This document shows positions 46,557 to 57,765 of a DNA stretch of 64,000 bases, in pieces. Within the stretch, counting starts at the first letter, position 1. Each line of letters opens with the position of its first letter. Where the stretch lies: positions 1,378,730-1,442,729 of the forward strand of contig NW_004457654.1 of assembly GCF_000313135.1 (NCBI RefSeq), written 5' to 3'. The notes below the pieces were generated by a model. It was not told the origin of the DNA. It saw only the letters and a list, made by a program, of their open reading frames with translations, and made no database searches. The DNA comes from Acanthamoeba castellanii str. Neff. Lineage: Eukaryota; Discosea; Longamoebia; Acanthamoebidae. The position numbers and the translations under genes were made by a program.

Positions 46557-46825
46557 CTCTTCTCTCGCTCTCGAGCTTACTTCTTGTTCTGAATTGAATG
46601 GAGAGAGACGCTGCTGTGCACCAGTACTCAGGACTCCTGTGGCGCGAGGGGATAGACGCCTTTCCCTCCGCTATTCGGACGACCTCAACTGCTCCAGGCA
46701 GGGAAATTATTGCGGAATTTGTGTTTCCCGATTCGGTCTCTTTGCTGTCCGGTATTTACCCGCCCACAGAAAAGAAATGGAAATTAAAAGAGAAAGAAAA
46801 TAAAGAAAACCAAAAAGGGCGGAAG

Positions 46826-47662
46826 ATGGAGAACAACAAGGGGGTGGAGTTCGTGGTGGCGCTGTACAACTACACCTCGCGCAAGGAGACGGAGCTGTCT
46901 TATCGAAAAGGGGATGTGCTCGCCCTCCTCCGGCCGCCGGACGACTCGGGCTGGTGGTACGGTCGCCACGCCACCGCGGACAGCGCGGCAGCCTCCGGGG
47001 GTGGCGTAGTCGAGGGTCTGTTTGCGCACAACTACGTGAAGCCCATCGAGCTCCAGCTGTACGTGGGCAAGCACGCGTTCAAGGGCAAGGGCGACGACCC
47101 CGCCTACCTCCCCTTTGCCCAGGGCGACGTGCTCGAAGTGGTCCTACCGGACTCAAGCGGCTGGTGGCTTGCGCGCAGGGCCGGCGGCAGTCGGCTGGCG
47201 CTCGTGCCGGCCAACTACATCGCCGTCGCGCCCCCCAAGGAAGAGGACAAGCAAGCACTCCCACAACCGCAGCAGACGCAACAACCAACAGCAGCCGAGT
47301 CTGCGCACACCATCGACCAAGGCAGCACCTCCGATGAAGAAGCCCAAGAGCAGCCTGCTGTGGTGAGCGTGAGCGCCGCAGACGCATCTCGCGAGGCGGA
47401 AGTGGTCCAGGCAGCAGCCTCGTCGCCGGCGGCGTCGGCCACAGCGGTGCCGGGGAGGACCGAGGAAGGGCAGCTGCTCCCTGCCTCTACGGAATTGGAG
47501 GCTGCCCTCGCCCAACTGCTCCCCTCGCTCAACGCGGGGGCAGAGGCGTCGACGGATCTGGTGCAGTTCCTGCGCGACCAGCTCCAGCGACGCGAACAGT
47601 TCACCGCTCAGTTGGCCGGCATGCTTCAAGCCGGCGATCCCAGCCTCACGCACTCTGGTTGA
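46826..47662 (+). CDS. Double SH3 domain protein
   Basis: A single-exon gene of 278 residues starting MENNKGVEF. SH3-1 reads VVALYNYTSRKETELSYRKG, DDSGWWYGRHA and GLFAHNYVKPI; SH3-2 reads KHAFKGKGDDPAYLPFAQGD, SSGWWLARRAGG and LALVPANYIAVAPP. Both have the ALYNY/KHAF, WW and ANYI/HNYV motifs of the fold. The rest is Ala/Glu-rich and disordered, with one amphipathic stretch near the C-terminus (TDLVQFLRDQLQRREQ). No further domain is seen. An adaptor role for proline-rich ligands, perhaps on actin or endocytic proteins, is inferred from SH3 alone. Confidence 0.8.
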   Translation: MENNKGVEFVVALYNYTSRKETELSYRKGDVLALLRPPDDSGWWYGRHATADSAAASGGGVVEGLFAHNYVKPIELQLYVGKHAFKGKGDDPAYLPFAQGDVLEVVLPDSSGWWLARRAGGSRLALVPANYIAVAPPKEEDKQALPQPQQTQQPTAAESAHTIDQGSTSDEEAQEQPAVVSVSAADASREAEVVQAAASSPAASATAVPGRTEEGQLLPASTELEAALAQLLPSLNAGAEASTDLVQFLRDQLQRREQFTAQLAGMLQAGDPSLTHSG

Positions 47663-47849
47663 CACACGACACCCAATTAACGCCATGTTGTACACTACAC
47701 GCACTCGTGGCCTAGCGCCAAGACGTACCCACAGCACGAATAGATATTCGGTATATTTCCAGTACTACACGAGGTTGATTATGAGCGCCTTGTGATGGTG
47801 GGCTGCATTTTATGTATGCCACACTGACCTCGTCGGGGCCTCGTCGTTA

Positions 47850-48584
47850 TCATGATGATGAAGTAGAAGAAGCAGGATCGGCTGCCGTCTGCTGCTTGAT
47901 CTCGTCGACGAACTTGCGCATATGCAGGATCTTGGGCTGGGCCTCGCCGGCGTCCCACGCGTCGATGTACTTCTGGTACCTCACGTTGTACTCGGGCGGC
48001 AGCACGTACACGCGCAGGTCGGTCGTCCACAGCAGCTCGCGGAGGGTGACCTGGTCCTTGGGCAGCGCCGCCGCGTGGAAGACCTCCTGCCACCGCTTGA
48101 GGAATGCCACCACGCCCTCGCTGCGGCGGTAGAGGAACACCCCGCTGTTGAGCTGCGGGAACTCCACGGGAGGCGGCGATGCAGAGGCCGGAGAAGAGGA
48201 AGAGGAAGAGGAAGACGTGGTGGCGCTCTTGGCATGCGAGCGGCGGTGTGCGTGGGCCATGCACAGGTCGAAGCGGTCGAGCAGGCTGAAGAGGCCGCGC
48301 ACGTCGGCCACCACGCGGGTGTCAGCGTCGAGGAAGAGGGTGCGCTCGAAGGGCGTGCGCCACAGGTGGTCGACCTTGGACCGGCGGTGCGGGTTCTCAA
48401 TGCGCTCCACCGAGTCAAACGCGCCAGCAGCCGCCGCGCACACCTCCGGAAGGTCTGTCCATATGTGCACCGGGAGGTCCGGCCCGCAGTGCTCCTTCAC
48501 GCTTCGGGCGCTCCGGATGGCCGCCTCGACGTAGACCGGACCCGTTGCCACCAGCACCACCCCTTGCCCCTTCTTGCTCTCCAT
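47850..48584 (-). CDS. Nucleotide-diphospho-sugar transferase-like glycosyltransferase (GT8-like fold)
   Basis: A single exon of 244 residues. MESKKGQGVVLVATGPVYVE opens a Rossmann-like first strand, followed by AIRSARSVKEHCGPDLPVHI, RSKVDHLWRTPFERTLFLDA (the DxD-type metal site is DADT), and FPQLNSGVFLYRRSEGVVAF with LKRWQEVF, as in sugar-nucleotide transferases. A Ser-rich insert separates DLCMAHAHRRSH from FPQLNSG. No signal peptide or membrane anchor is seen, so it is probably cytosolic or lacks an upstream exon. Donor and acceptor are unknown. It runs convergent to the SH3 gene. Confidence 0.75.
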   Translation of the reverse strand: MESKKGQGVVLVATGPVYVEAAIRSARSVKEHCGPDLPVHIWTDLPEVCAAAAGAFDSVERIENPHRRSKVDHLWRTPFERTLFLDADTRVVADVRGLFSLLDRFDLCMAHAHRRSHAKSATTSSSSSSSSPASASPPPVEFPQLNSGVFLYRRSEGVVAFLKRWQEVFHAAALPKDQVTLRELLWTTDLRVYVLPPEYNVRYQKYIDAWDAGEAQPKILHMRKFVDEIKQQTAADPASSTSSS

Positions 48585-48670
48585 GTAGCCACTTCCGGTC
48601 TTTTTGTTTATGTTTTCTCTTTTTTTTCTTTTTGCGGCATTGTTTTTTATTTTTGTTTCCCTGCCGCTGA

Positions 48671-51084
48671 TCAGTGGTGGTGGGGCTCTTGGGGTTGCTT
48701 GACGCTGTGGTCTTGCGTGGGAGCGGCGAGGAGCTGGGTGACGCAGAAGCGATAGAGGCCGTTGTTGACGTTGCTCCATCGGGCGACCTCCCGTTCCAAG
48801 TTGACGACTCGCTTCTGCAGCTCGCGGTTCTGTTGCTCGAGCACTCCCTCCTCGCCCTCGGCCGCCTGAACAAATGAACGAGCGCGCGCGTCAGTCAGCA
48901 AGAACAACTCAACACCGGTCATTCACATGAGGGGGAGTGCATCATTAATCACACCTTCAGGTCGGCGGTCAAGGGGAGGTAGGACTCTGGCTCCTCTTCC
49001 TCGTCCAGCAGGTCCGTAAACACCAACTTGGTGTCGCCGAGCACCGTGGGCACGGCCATCGACACCAGGAGGGTGGAGACGTCTCCAGCGGAGTATGCTG
49101 CACATACAAAATAACGCACAGAGAACGAGGGAGAGAAGATTGCTATAAGCGACCATGGCTCATGTGCATGCCGCACGGCTGCCACGGGAGAAGGTCTTAC
49201 CCGACTGCTCGTTTCGGTGCAAGAAGGTCTTGAACGGCTGGATGCTCAGTGGTGTCTTACACAGCAGAAGATGAGCCTCTTTAGACCAGCTGTACACTTA
49301 TATCGCCCACGTAGATCTTGCCAGTGCGAGAATGTACCTTGTCTGTTTGCCTGTCATCGATGTTCATGTCCTCGCTGAAGGGCTTGGCAATAATGGAAGC
49401 GTAGGTGATAGGACCCTTGTTGGTCGTGAACGTTCGAATCACCTGTCGACTGCCCAGATCCCACATCTAAACAGTCGAATGAATGGTCAATGAACGATGG
49501 ACAACCTTGAAGGAGAAAAGCCTCGCTCTTGTGGAGTTGTAAGCACCTTGGCGGTTCCGTCGTGAGAGGCGGACAGGAGCAGATTGCCGTCGAGCGAGAC
49601 GCTCAGGCTGCTGATGTGTCGATCGTGAGCCGAGAGTGTATCGAACACCTTCTCCTCACCCATGTCCTGTAGCAGCAGCAGCGGCATTAGGGATCACCTG
49701 AGTTTTACACCAGGGGAAGGCGTGCGCGGGGGTGGATGTACCAGCAGGCCGCCTTCGGATGCCATAAACATTGCGTCCGAGTTGGAGGCGGGCAGAGGCA
49801 TGGTGAGGTCCACAGCGTAGACTCGGCCATCGACAGACCCGGCGAAGAGGTGTCGCTCAAGTACGTCCACGGTGACGGTCGTGAGGCACGAAGGGAACTT
49901 GAGCGAGGCCGCCATGCGTCGCGAGGGGATGTCCCACACCTGTACATGCGGCGGCGAGTGAGCGAACGCGTGCAGGAGAGATCTGCAGGACTATCGACAG
50001 CGCACCTTGCAGGTTTGGTCGTTCGAGGTGGTCAAAATGCGTCCCCGCACACCGCCGACGCCACAGAAGATGGAGGTGATGGGCAGCGCGTGCTCGTTCC
50101 ATGTGTGCTCGGGTCGGACAGAAGTCTCGTCCGTGCTCGATGCGTCGTCGTCATCGAAAACGCTGTACCCGACGTAATTGATGGGGTTAGGCCGCGTGGT
50201 GCAGTGTCTCCGGGCAGAGTGTGCAGCACTTGAGTACTACAGTACCTGGCGAGGGACCAAAGATGCAACAGAGCGTCCTCTCCGCCGGAAAGGAGGAACA
50301 TGTCGTCGGTTGTCCAGGCAAGGGCAGTGACGCCCTTGTAATGGCCTTCCCACATCTTGAGCATTCTGCCCGTGGCCACCTGGAATGAGTGATGCGCCGT
50401 GTGCGTGTGCGTGTGACGCGTTAGTTTCGCACAATTCGCACATGCAGCGGACCGTAGCAAGAGGAGCATGGTACCTGCCAAAGGTAGAGCTTGCCAGATG
50501 GTGCACCAGCCGCACAGTACAGGCCCTGCACAATGGACGGATGACATAACCGGTTATATGACTCATTCATGAGGGAGGGACCAGCACACGAGACAAAGTC
50601 TGAGGCTATCTACGTACGTCGTGAGAGACCGCGACTACGCCCAGCTTCTCCGGGATACTGAACCGCAGCACTGGCTGCTCCTATTTTATTCCGAACACCA
50701 TCAGAAAAGGCATTATTTGCAACATAATAATAATAATAAAATTGCATCGCGATTTGTCAATTGCCAACACCACGAGCACATCTTAGCTGGAGGGGTTTGT
50801 AGAGCCACAAGACGAAGGGCCACTCGCAGCAAGATTCGGGGTTGAAGAGATTATGAGATTATTGGGGGGGAGGGCCGTACTCGAGCCCAGGACCAGACGT
50901 GGATGGAGGGGCGGGCCTCTTGGATGGCAAGCATGTGGTGCTGGCCGACGAGGGACCACGCGTTCGGGCGTCCGCTCGTGTTGTTTTTAAATGTTTTCAG
51001 GTGCTGTGCCGTCGACGGATTCCACACGTGGATAGCGGCGTCATCTTTTGAGCAAGTAACGACCACCTCATCACAGCCTTCCAT
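48671..51084 (-). CDS. WDR18: WDR18/IPI3-like WD40 protein (Rix1 complex, 60S ribosome assembly)
   Basis: WDR18 (yeast Ipi3) is in the PELP1-TEX10/Rix1 complex acting on pre-60S particles. From ATG 51084: MEGCDEVVVTCSKDDAAIHV, GLYCAAGAPSGKLYLWQ, GRMLKMWEGHYKGVTALAWT with MFLLSGGEDALLHLWSLAR, NEHALPITSIFCGVGGVRGR with ILTTSNDQTCKVWDIPSRRM, TVTVDVLERHLFAGSVDGRV, SLSVSLDGNLLLSASHDGTA, and MWDLGSRQVIRTFTTNKGPI with TYASII. The C-terminus holds the family's coiled-coil end, LEQQNRELQKRVVNLEREVA and NGLYRFCVTQLL. The order and spacing of WHALPIT-like and GHxxxVTCL-like blocks agree with WDR18 along its length. Around ten exons; stop at 48671-48673. Confidence 0.9.
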
Positions 51085-51282
51085 CTTCTAAAAATGAGAG
51101 AGAGCTTCGCAAAGTCCTCCTCCGGCGCTTGGATGATGTGCCGAGATGAGATTCTCCCGCTTTTCCCGCTTTTTTGTTGATTTTCTTTCAGCACAGCTCA
51201 CATTTTCTTTTGGTTTCTGTTTGTTCCTGCAGGGATTTTTGTTTGTATTTTAATTTAGTGCGCAAGCAGCCCAGCCGGCAAG

Positions 51283-53457
51283 ATGAGCCAAGCGAGCCTC
51301 ATGGCACTCTCGCAGTTCTTTGTGCTGTCGCCTCGGGGTGACCCTATCATTTTCCGTGACTGTACGCCCTCCCCCAAATCATAATATTAAGAAAAAAAAT
51401 ATATTGTGAAGCTAATCGAATTCCTTCCCCTCCTGCGTACGGGGTAGACAGAGGAGACGTGACGAAGGAGACACCGGAGATCTTCTTCCGTCATATCCGC
51501 CAAACCAACGGCTCCCTCCCCGTCTTTGTACCTCCCCCCGGCTTCGTTCTAGCAGCTTTTGGCCCTTCTTGTCCTTAATTTTGTTATGTGCTTGTCTGAC
51601 GTGCGCACCGTGTCAGGCGGTGGATGGGCTGCACTATGCGAGTTTGAAGCAGAGCGGGCTCTACTATGTGTTCACCACGCGACACAACGTCTCGCCATCG
51701 TTTGCGCTGGAGCTGCTGGTGCGGCTGGCAGGCCTCTTCAAGGACTACTGCGGGGTGCTCAACGAAGAGTCCATCCGCAAGAACTTCGTCCTCATCTACG
51801 AGCTTCTCGATGAAGTTCTGGTAAGGCGCCTTCACCTGAACCGGCAGTAGTGCATCCTCCTCCAGGCCTCTCTCGCTGACTCACCCTTGATGCGTGGCGG
51901 GTGGTGGTGAATGTGGGCCTTATAGGACTATGGCTACGTGCAAGGGACGTCAACAGAGCAGCTGAAGGCCTTCGTCTTCAACGAGCCCATCCTGGTGGAG
52001 GACATGCTCGCGGCGGACGAGAAGGAGGGTGTCCTTTCCCGGGTGGGGTTCGCCAGGCACAACGGAACTCAGTCGGCCTCGGCAACCAACAAGCCCATCG
52101 CCCTCAACACGGCCGACGAGCGCAAGGGCCGCAGCGAAATATACGTTGACCTCATCGAACGACTCACCGTCACCATCAACGCCAAGGTACTATCTCTCAA
52201 CCAGCTCCTCCCTCTAAGCAGCTCTCTTTTAGTCTCAATCTGCGCTGCTGCTCACGCGCGCGTTGTGGCCTTTGTCGCTCCCGCGCAGGGCGAGGTGGTC
52301 CAGTCAGAGATTCAGGGCTACATCCGGATGACGAGCTTCCTCCAGGGTAACCCGGAGATGAGGCTCGGCTTGAACGAGGACCTGGTGATCGGCCGAGGAA
52401 ACGGTGCGCGGCCTCACACCGCGCAATACAATGCCATTCAGGCGCGCAGTGGCCAACCCTCCAGTGGTTTTTTCTCTGTCACCTCCCTATCGGCCCAGGA
52501 TATGGAGGGATGACGGTGGACGACATGACGTTCCACGAGTGTGTGCGCATGCTCGAGTGGGAACGGGATCGAGCGCTTCTCTTCTACCCGCCCGACGGAG
52601 AGTTCACCGTGCTCAACTACCGCATCTCCGACGACTTCAGAATTCCATTCAACATCTCCCCGTTTGTGGAGCAGATGGCACCCGACCGTTTGGACCTCAT
52701 CATCAAGGTACGTACCGGCCCTTTCGGACCATCAAGGATGAGGCGCTGGAATTAATTGACCTCTCTTGCTGTGGCACCTCCTTGCAGTTGCGACTCGACA
52801 TACCCGAGGATAGCAATGCTGCCAACGTACTCATCCGATGCCCCGTTCCCAAGGCCATCGCGAGGTGCGTTGAGGCCCGCGCTGTGGTGGTGGTGGTGGG
52901 GGGGTGGTGGTGGTGGTGGTGGTGGTGGTGGTGGTGGTGTGTGGCGAGTGTGACCCTCATAGCGTGTGCAACCATCAGCGCCAAGTGCGAGCTGGCCATT
53001 GCGGGCGTGGAATACCGGGTGGTGGACAACGTCGTCGAATGGACGGTCAATGAATTCGGCGGCGGATCCGAGCTCTTCCTCCGCAGCCGGGTACCATGGT
53101 CCCTCTCCTCCGAACCACCCGTCCCGCCACTTACCAGCTCCCCTCCTCCCCCTGCGTAGATCACGCTGAACGAGCCCTACACCGAGACGATGCGAAAAGA
53201 GTTTGGACCCATCAGGTACGTCCGTCTCGTCGGCCTCAGCTGAGGCTTTACTTTTCAGATTCCGTGCTGCTCACACCCGCCTGGTGATTGTGGTACCTCG
53301 CGCATGCATCCACAGTCTGGAGTTTGAGCTGCCCATGTACAACTGCTCCAACATGAAGATCCGTCACCTGCGAGTCAAGGAGAGGGACGCCTCCTACGAT
53401 CCCTACCGCTGGGTGCGCAACATCACCCACGCCAACTCCTACATCTGCCGTGTGTGA
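51283..53457 (+). CDS. AP4M1: AP-4 complex mu subunit
   Basis: The medium chain of the AP-4 adaptor acts in trans-Golgi cargo sorting. The first exon reads LSQFFVLSPRGDPIIFRD and the next YRGDVTKETPEIFFRHI. Then come HYASLKQSGLYYVFTTRHNV, SPSFALELLVRLAGLFKDYC, LIYELLDEVL, DYGYVQGTSTEQLKAFV (the mu longin-domain end), and the mu homology domain: RSEIYVDLIERLTVTINAK, GEVVQSEIQGYIRMTSFLQG, MRLGLNEDLVIG, MTFHECVRMLEWERDRALLF, VLNYRISDDFRIPFNISPF, ECAKCELAIAG-type strands, and RVKERDASYDPYRWVRNITH with ANSYICRV at the end. A mu subunit of AP-4 fits better than AP-1/2/3 because of the first exon. Other AP-4 subunits are not in this window. Confidence 0.93.
52883..52939. repeat. (GGT)n trinucleotide run in an intron
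   Basis: An uninterrupted run of GGT units with one GGGGGG break, in the intron of AP4M1 between the exons ending CPVPKAIAR-like and beginning ISAKCELA. Such G-rich stretches can form G-quadruplexes; here it is an intron feature only. Confidence 0.85.
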
Positions 53458-53616
53458 AGCCCCTTTCCTCAAGCAAGGGACCCAATAATTATACCCTCGG
53501 ACCCCTCTGAAACATGAAAGGCCGCGTTTTACACTCTGTACGTACTGACGACAGAAAGATGAAGATCGAGGTTTGTTGCGTGTGGCGAAGAACCGGTCTA
53601 CACCGGTGGGGTCTTC

Positions 53617-54771
53617 TTACATGGGCTTGGCGCGTTGGTACGCGATGTCGGAGCGAAGGATGAACTTTTGCACATCCTCTGATGTGTGGGGAGCTCCCTC
53701 GTGTCGGTGGTTGAGTTGTCCGGCCTGGAAGAACACGAGCGCCATCCCGGTCTTGGGCACCACCCGCACCTCCTCCCGTCGCGGCGGGTTTGTGCCCGTG
53801 ATGCCGCCCGGGAAGAAGACCGTCTCTCCGCCCTCGAAGCCCTCGTTGAGATACACAATGAACGTCAACAGCGTTTGCTGCGTGGGTTGAGGGGGCGGTG
53901 CGGGGTGAGAGATCAAGCGATGGCAGATTCTGATGGTGGTGCACGCAGGCACCCTGGTACCTCGTTGATGTTGCGCATGAAACCGGCGTCGAAGTGAGGC
54001 CCGAACTTCTGCCCAACGTCGTACTTGTTGAAGCGCCACCGCTCGTTAACAGGACCCTCTCGCTTCAAGTTCCACTCCTCACCCCCTGCGGCCCCCCCCC
54101 GTTGTTGAGTTCCAGCTTAGTTGCAGGAGGTCGAACGTGGCGGTGGTGGGCGCCTCAGCATGGACATGTCGAGAAGATATGGTGGTACCGAACACGGTGA
54201 CTTGCTGGGGGAGGTGGTCGACCACGCGCTTGTTGACGACGTCGCAGTCCAAGGCGTGCGTATCCCACAGCACCCGCCAGCTGTCTCGTATCTGCTTCGT
54301 CCTTTCGTTGCGTTGGCTCGTCTTGTAGTCGCCGCCCAACACCGTCAGGGGCGAAGGCTGCCACGCGCCAACAACACGGCCGTGTCCATGTTTTAATTTA
54401 TTATTATTTATTATTAGGTTAAAATAAAAAATAATAAAAAAATAAGGCCAAGACGGGGGGGGGTGATTGAGGAGGAAGCACACCTCGTAGCCCATGGAGA
54501 GGGATATGTCGATGTACTGCTGGCACTCGGCGGGGGTGAGCACGTTGTGGAGCAGAAACGCGCCGTCGACTCCCTCGAGCTCCTCCCGCACCACCGGCGG
54601 CGCGTCCTCGTCAAACACCACCTGGCGCTCGGTGAAGCGCAGCAGGTCGTCCACCTTGAACGTGGCGTCTGTTCCCTTGGGGCCGCCTGGGCGAGGCGAG
54701 GACACAACCGTGTCGTTCTGGGGAGCAGCCGCAGCCGCAGCAGCCGCCGGGGTGGAGGAGACGAGACCCAT
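53617..54771 (-). CDS. 2-oxoglutarate/Fe(II) dioxygenase, prolyl 4-hydroxylase-like
   Basis: MGLVSSTPAAA (ATG 54771) leads to TDATFKVDDLLRFTERQVVF, GAFLLHNVLTPAECQQYIDI with SLSMGYEV, then after an intron LGGDYKTSQRNERTKQIRDS, WDTHALDCDVVNKRVVDHLP. The double-stranded beta-helix follows: NERWRFNKYDVGQKFGPHFD (HxD, iron ligands), LLTFIVYLNEGFEGGETVFF with PGG, KTGMALVFFQAGQLNHRHEG (distal His ligand) and VQKFILRSDIAYQ (Arg for 2-oxoglutarate). Stop at 53617. Spacing agrees with P4H-alpha-type hydroxylases that act on proteins. An upstream in-frame stretch toward 55029 lacks an ATG, so the start is 54771 here. The substrate is not predictable. Confidence 0.85.
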
Positions 54772-55053
54772 CCAGGCAGGCAGGCAGGCAAGCAAAGTTC
54801 TTTGTTCTTGTGGGGAAGGGGATATCAGGTAGTACTCCTCCTGGCGTCGTTTCTCTCGGGCGGGCCTTCGCTGAAGATGGTGGGGCCAAGGAAAAAAGGG
54901 TCGGTTAATTCGGTTTATTCTGCCCAATGATTGGTTTGGGGCGACAGGTACCTGGCCAGAAGAAGCAGAAGTAGTACTGCAGCCTTGGTTGACCACCAAC
55001 CACAAGACCACCACCAACACGCCCAGCAAGTCGCAGCAGCAGCAGCAGCAGCC
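54772..55053. promoter_or_regulatory. Divergent intergenic region
   Basis: 282 bp between the start of the dioxygenase (minus) and the unassigned gene (plus). An open stretch near 54950-55030 on the minus strand could be a leader exon with an upstream start not seen here. Confidence 0.35.
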
Positions 55054-57765
55054 ATGGAGGAGAAACGCAAATCAGGTACCCCCCCCCTCCATACACCCCA
55101 TGGCCGTGCTGCAGCCACCGTGGCGCTCACACGTAGTATTGGGAATGGGGGCGTGTGCACGCAGCTTGGCAGGCGGTGTGGGCGTTGACCGACGCCAAGG
55201 GAGAGCGCGGCGTGGGCGTGAAGAAGGGCAAGGCCCAACACCACGCGCACCACCTCAAGACCGGCCGGTACTTTCCCAAAACAGCCAATCTCATCATCTC
55301 TAAGTGTGCACTATTCTTCCCTCGCCCATGGCTCGTGTTTGCGCTAATGTGGCACCTCACCGCCTTCTTCCTTCTTCTCCTGCTTTTGTGGCTTCGCACC
55401 TTATTAGCTGGAAGCTGGTCGTGTGGAGTGACGACGTGCGAGCAGGCAAGGGGCCGTGCAGCATCACCGCCGACGTGCAGCTCTTCGGTGCCAAGTGCGT
55501 GAACGTTTCCTCCCCATTCCCACCCCTTTCTTCATTTATAAATATTTGGGCCAACCAGGACGCACCCCAAAAATGGTCGCGCACCACCTTGATACTAACG
55601 AACGCGCACAATGTGAATGTGGTGGTGGTGTGTAGTGACGCCCATGTGGGCAGTAGTTCCGTCGAGGTGAAGAAGGCCGGATTCAAGGCCAAGCTCAACT
55701 TCGTCGTGGCCGAGGAGGGCGACAATCTGCCCGCTCGCGCGGCCATCACAATCTCGTGCGGTGCCCTGGTCAAGGTACCTTCTCGAGAGCTCTCCTCCTC
55801 TCTCCGCCGCTGATATCGATTTCTGCTCTCTTCTAAGTTGTGTATCGTATCCCTTACATTCCTCAGAAGGTGAAGGTGTTCGCCGTTCTGGCCTTTATGG
55901 AGGGCCTAAAGGACGAAAGCAAGTTTGAGGTAATCTGTTCCCTCTCTGTCTCTCCTCCCACCTCGCCACGCTGTTGTCGCTGATGCATGCCGGTGGGTGG
56001 CCTACCTGCTTCATACTTATGCTGTGTTTACGGGTGGTATTCAGCCGGAGGACGCGCTGTGGGACACCTCGAAGCTGTCGCCCGCACAAAAGGCTCATGT
56101 GGCCTCGGTCCTCGCAGAGTGGCCCCTGCTCGAAGGCCAAACCCCACTTACGTACGTAGTGGGAGGACTTTTAGCTAGCTCCACCACCCACCACCACCCC
56201 CCATTTTTTTAAGCCAAACGTGTGCTCACCCCACTTGGCTTCTTCGTGCGGCGTTGGGTGGCGAGCAGGTTCGACAACAGCCGGGCGATCAAGGAGCTGG
56301 CGCGCGATAGCGAGTTCAAGCAGATGGCCTATGAGCAGGGCATGATCCGACCATTCCTACTCCTGGCCTCCATGCACCCCAAGCGCCGCGCCATCTGGGT
56401 AACAGTCCTGACACTTTCTTTTTCTCTCTACGTCCCCTCCTATTCTTCTGGGTGTTCCATTCTTCGTTCTCTTTGCGCACCACCTCTCACACTCTTTTTC
56501 CGCCCTTATTGATGACATTGCGCCAAAACAATCCAAGGCCAGGACGCTGGACCTCGACCTCCTGCGCAAGCCCTTCTTTGGAGATTCTCACGCGGAGGCC
56601 TGGTTCATCATCGATAAGGACAGGGCGGGCATCCAGGCGCGCTCCAATCTGGCCTTCAAGGAGAGTCTCAACCCGTTTGCGCGCAGCTGCAACTGGTACG
56701 AGATCGTGGAGAGAGTGACTCGCAAGGCCTTCAACAAGGACAAGAACATCGATGAGGTACCACGATCATCAATCCACCATCGCCATTTCCCAAGCGCTTG
56801 CACATCTTTCCCCTCATCGCCTGACACGTGGCCCCTGCGTAGGCCATGCACAAACAAATCAAAGAGGCCAAGAAGACCTACAAGCAAACCATCGGACCCT
56901 GTCAGGACCCGACCGATCACACCGTGCCACGCATGGAGGAACTATTCATGCGTGCCTTCAGCCGTGCGACCCCCTTTTTCCTCCTCTCCACCGCCTTCTC
57001 TCGCTCTTACCCTTTGCGTCCCCTCCTCCGGTTAGTGCGCTAACACCCATTTGTTCGACACGTTGGGAAACTGGGTGCCAGGGGTGATGTTGGGCAGCTT
57101 CCCCGAACAGCAGAGACAGGTGATTGACCAGTTGATGGACCAGGATGACGCCAAGGAGCTTGTGGAGCGTATGCTCGCGGCCGGATGGACTGATAACGCA
57201 CTCATCCGCTTCACCGTAGCCCAGGCAATCCAAGGATCAGCCAAGGTACGCGGGCAGGTGCCCCACTTGTTTTCCAGTGTTTCGAGAATCCTGACGGAAA
57301 GTTATGGGCCAGGAGGAGGTGACACAGGGCGCGCTTCACTTTGTCAAAAAGATGGAGACCGGCGCGAGTGATGCCTTCAAGATTGGGCTGCCTGCTGGTT
57401 CGTTGCACTTCAAGCCTCTCTCTCTCTCTGGAAAGGAGCTTCTCTTCTGATCACACACACTCACACACTAATGTGGTGTGCGTGTGCCCAACAGTGATGC
57501 TGTTCATCTCGCCAATCCCTGCGATCCCTGCGGTCATGTTGGTGGTAAGCCTGACTCTGCTCTGGTCCTGCTTTTTTGGCGTGGGTTCCTTGCTGACCTT
57601 GTTCTGTGGCCGCCCATCCATGCACAGCGCAACACATTGGGCGCCATCTGGGGCAGCACACCTGGGCGCCTCATTCCCTCGCTCATTGGCATCCTGGGTC
57701 AGCGGTCCTGGCTGAGCCTTGCTGGTATACGCATTGAGGACTATTACCCTTCCCTGACTGCCTAA
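55054..57765 (+). CDS. Unassigned multi-exon protein
   Basis: I do not recognise this family. From ATG 55054 (MEEKRKS, joined in phase to AWQAVWALTDAKGERGVG) exons read SWKLVVWSDDVRAGKGPCSI and TADVQLFGAK; a beta-rich block, VEVKKAGFKAKLNFVVAEEG and ITISCGALVK; KVKVFAVLAFMEGLKDESKF; EDALWDTSKLSPAQKAHVAS; NSRAIKELARDSEFKQMAYE; TLDLDLLRKPFFGDSHAEAW; ESLNPFARSCNWYEIVERVT; MHKQIKEAKKTYKQTIGPCQ; TLGNWVPGVMLGSFPEQQRQ; VMGQEEVTQGALHFVKKMET. A short hydrophobic stretch (VMLFISPIPAIPAVML) precedes the end, SLAGIRIEDYYPSLTA. Stop at 57763-57765. The N-terminal third resembles a beta-sandwich and the rest is mostly helical (inference). It lies next to the gene-poor right end. Confidence 0.6.

Noticed and set aside
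54772..55029. Hydrophobic N-terminal extension of the dioxygenase (LGVLVVVLWLVV)
   Set aside because: It joins in frame through a plausible intron but has no ATG (it opens with TTG), and the ATG version of the same exon reaches a stop after the joint. It is kept only as a possibility in the text.
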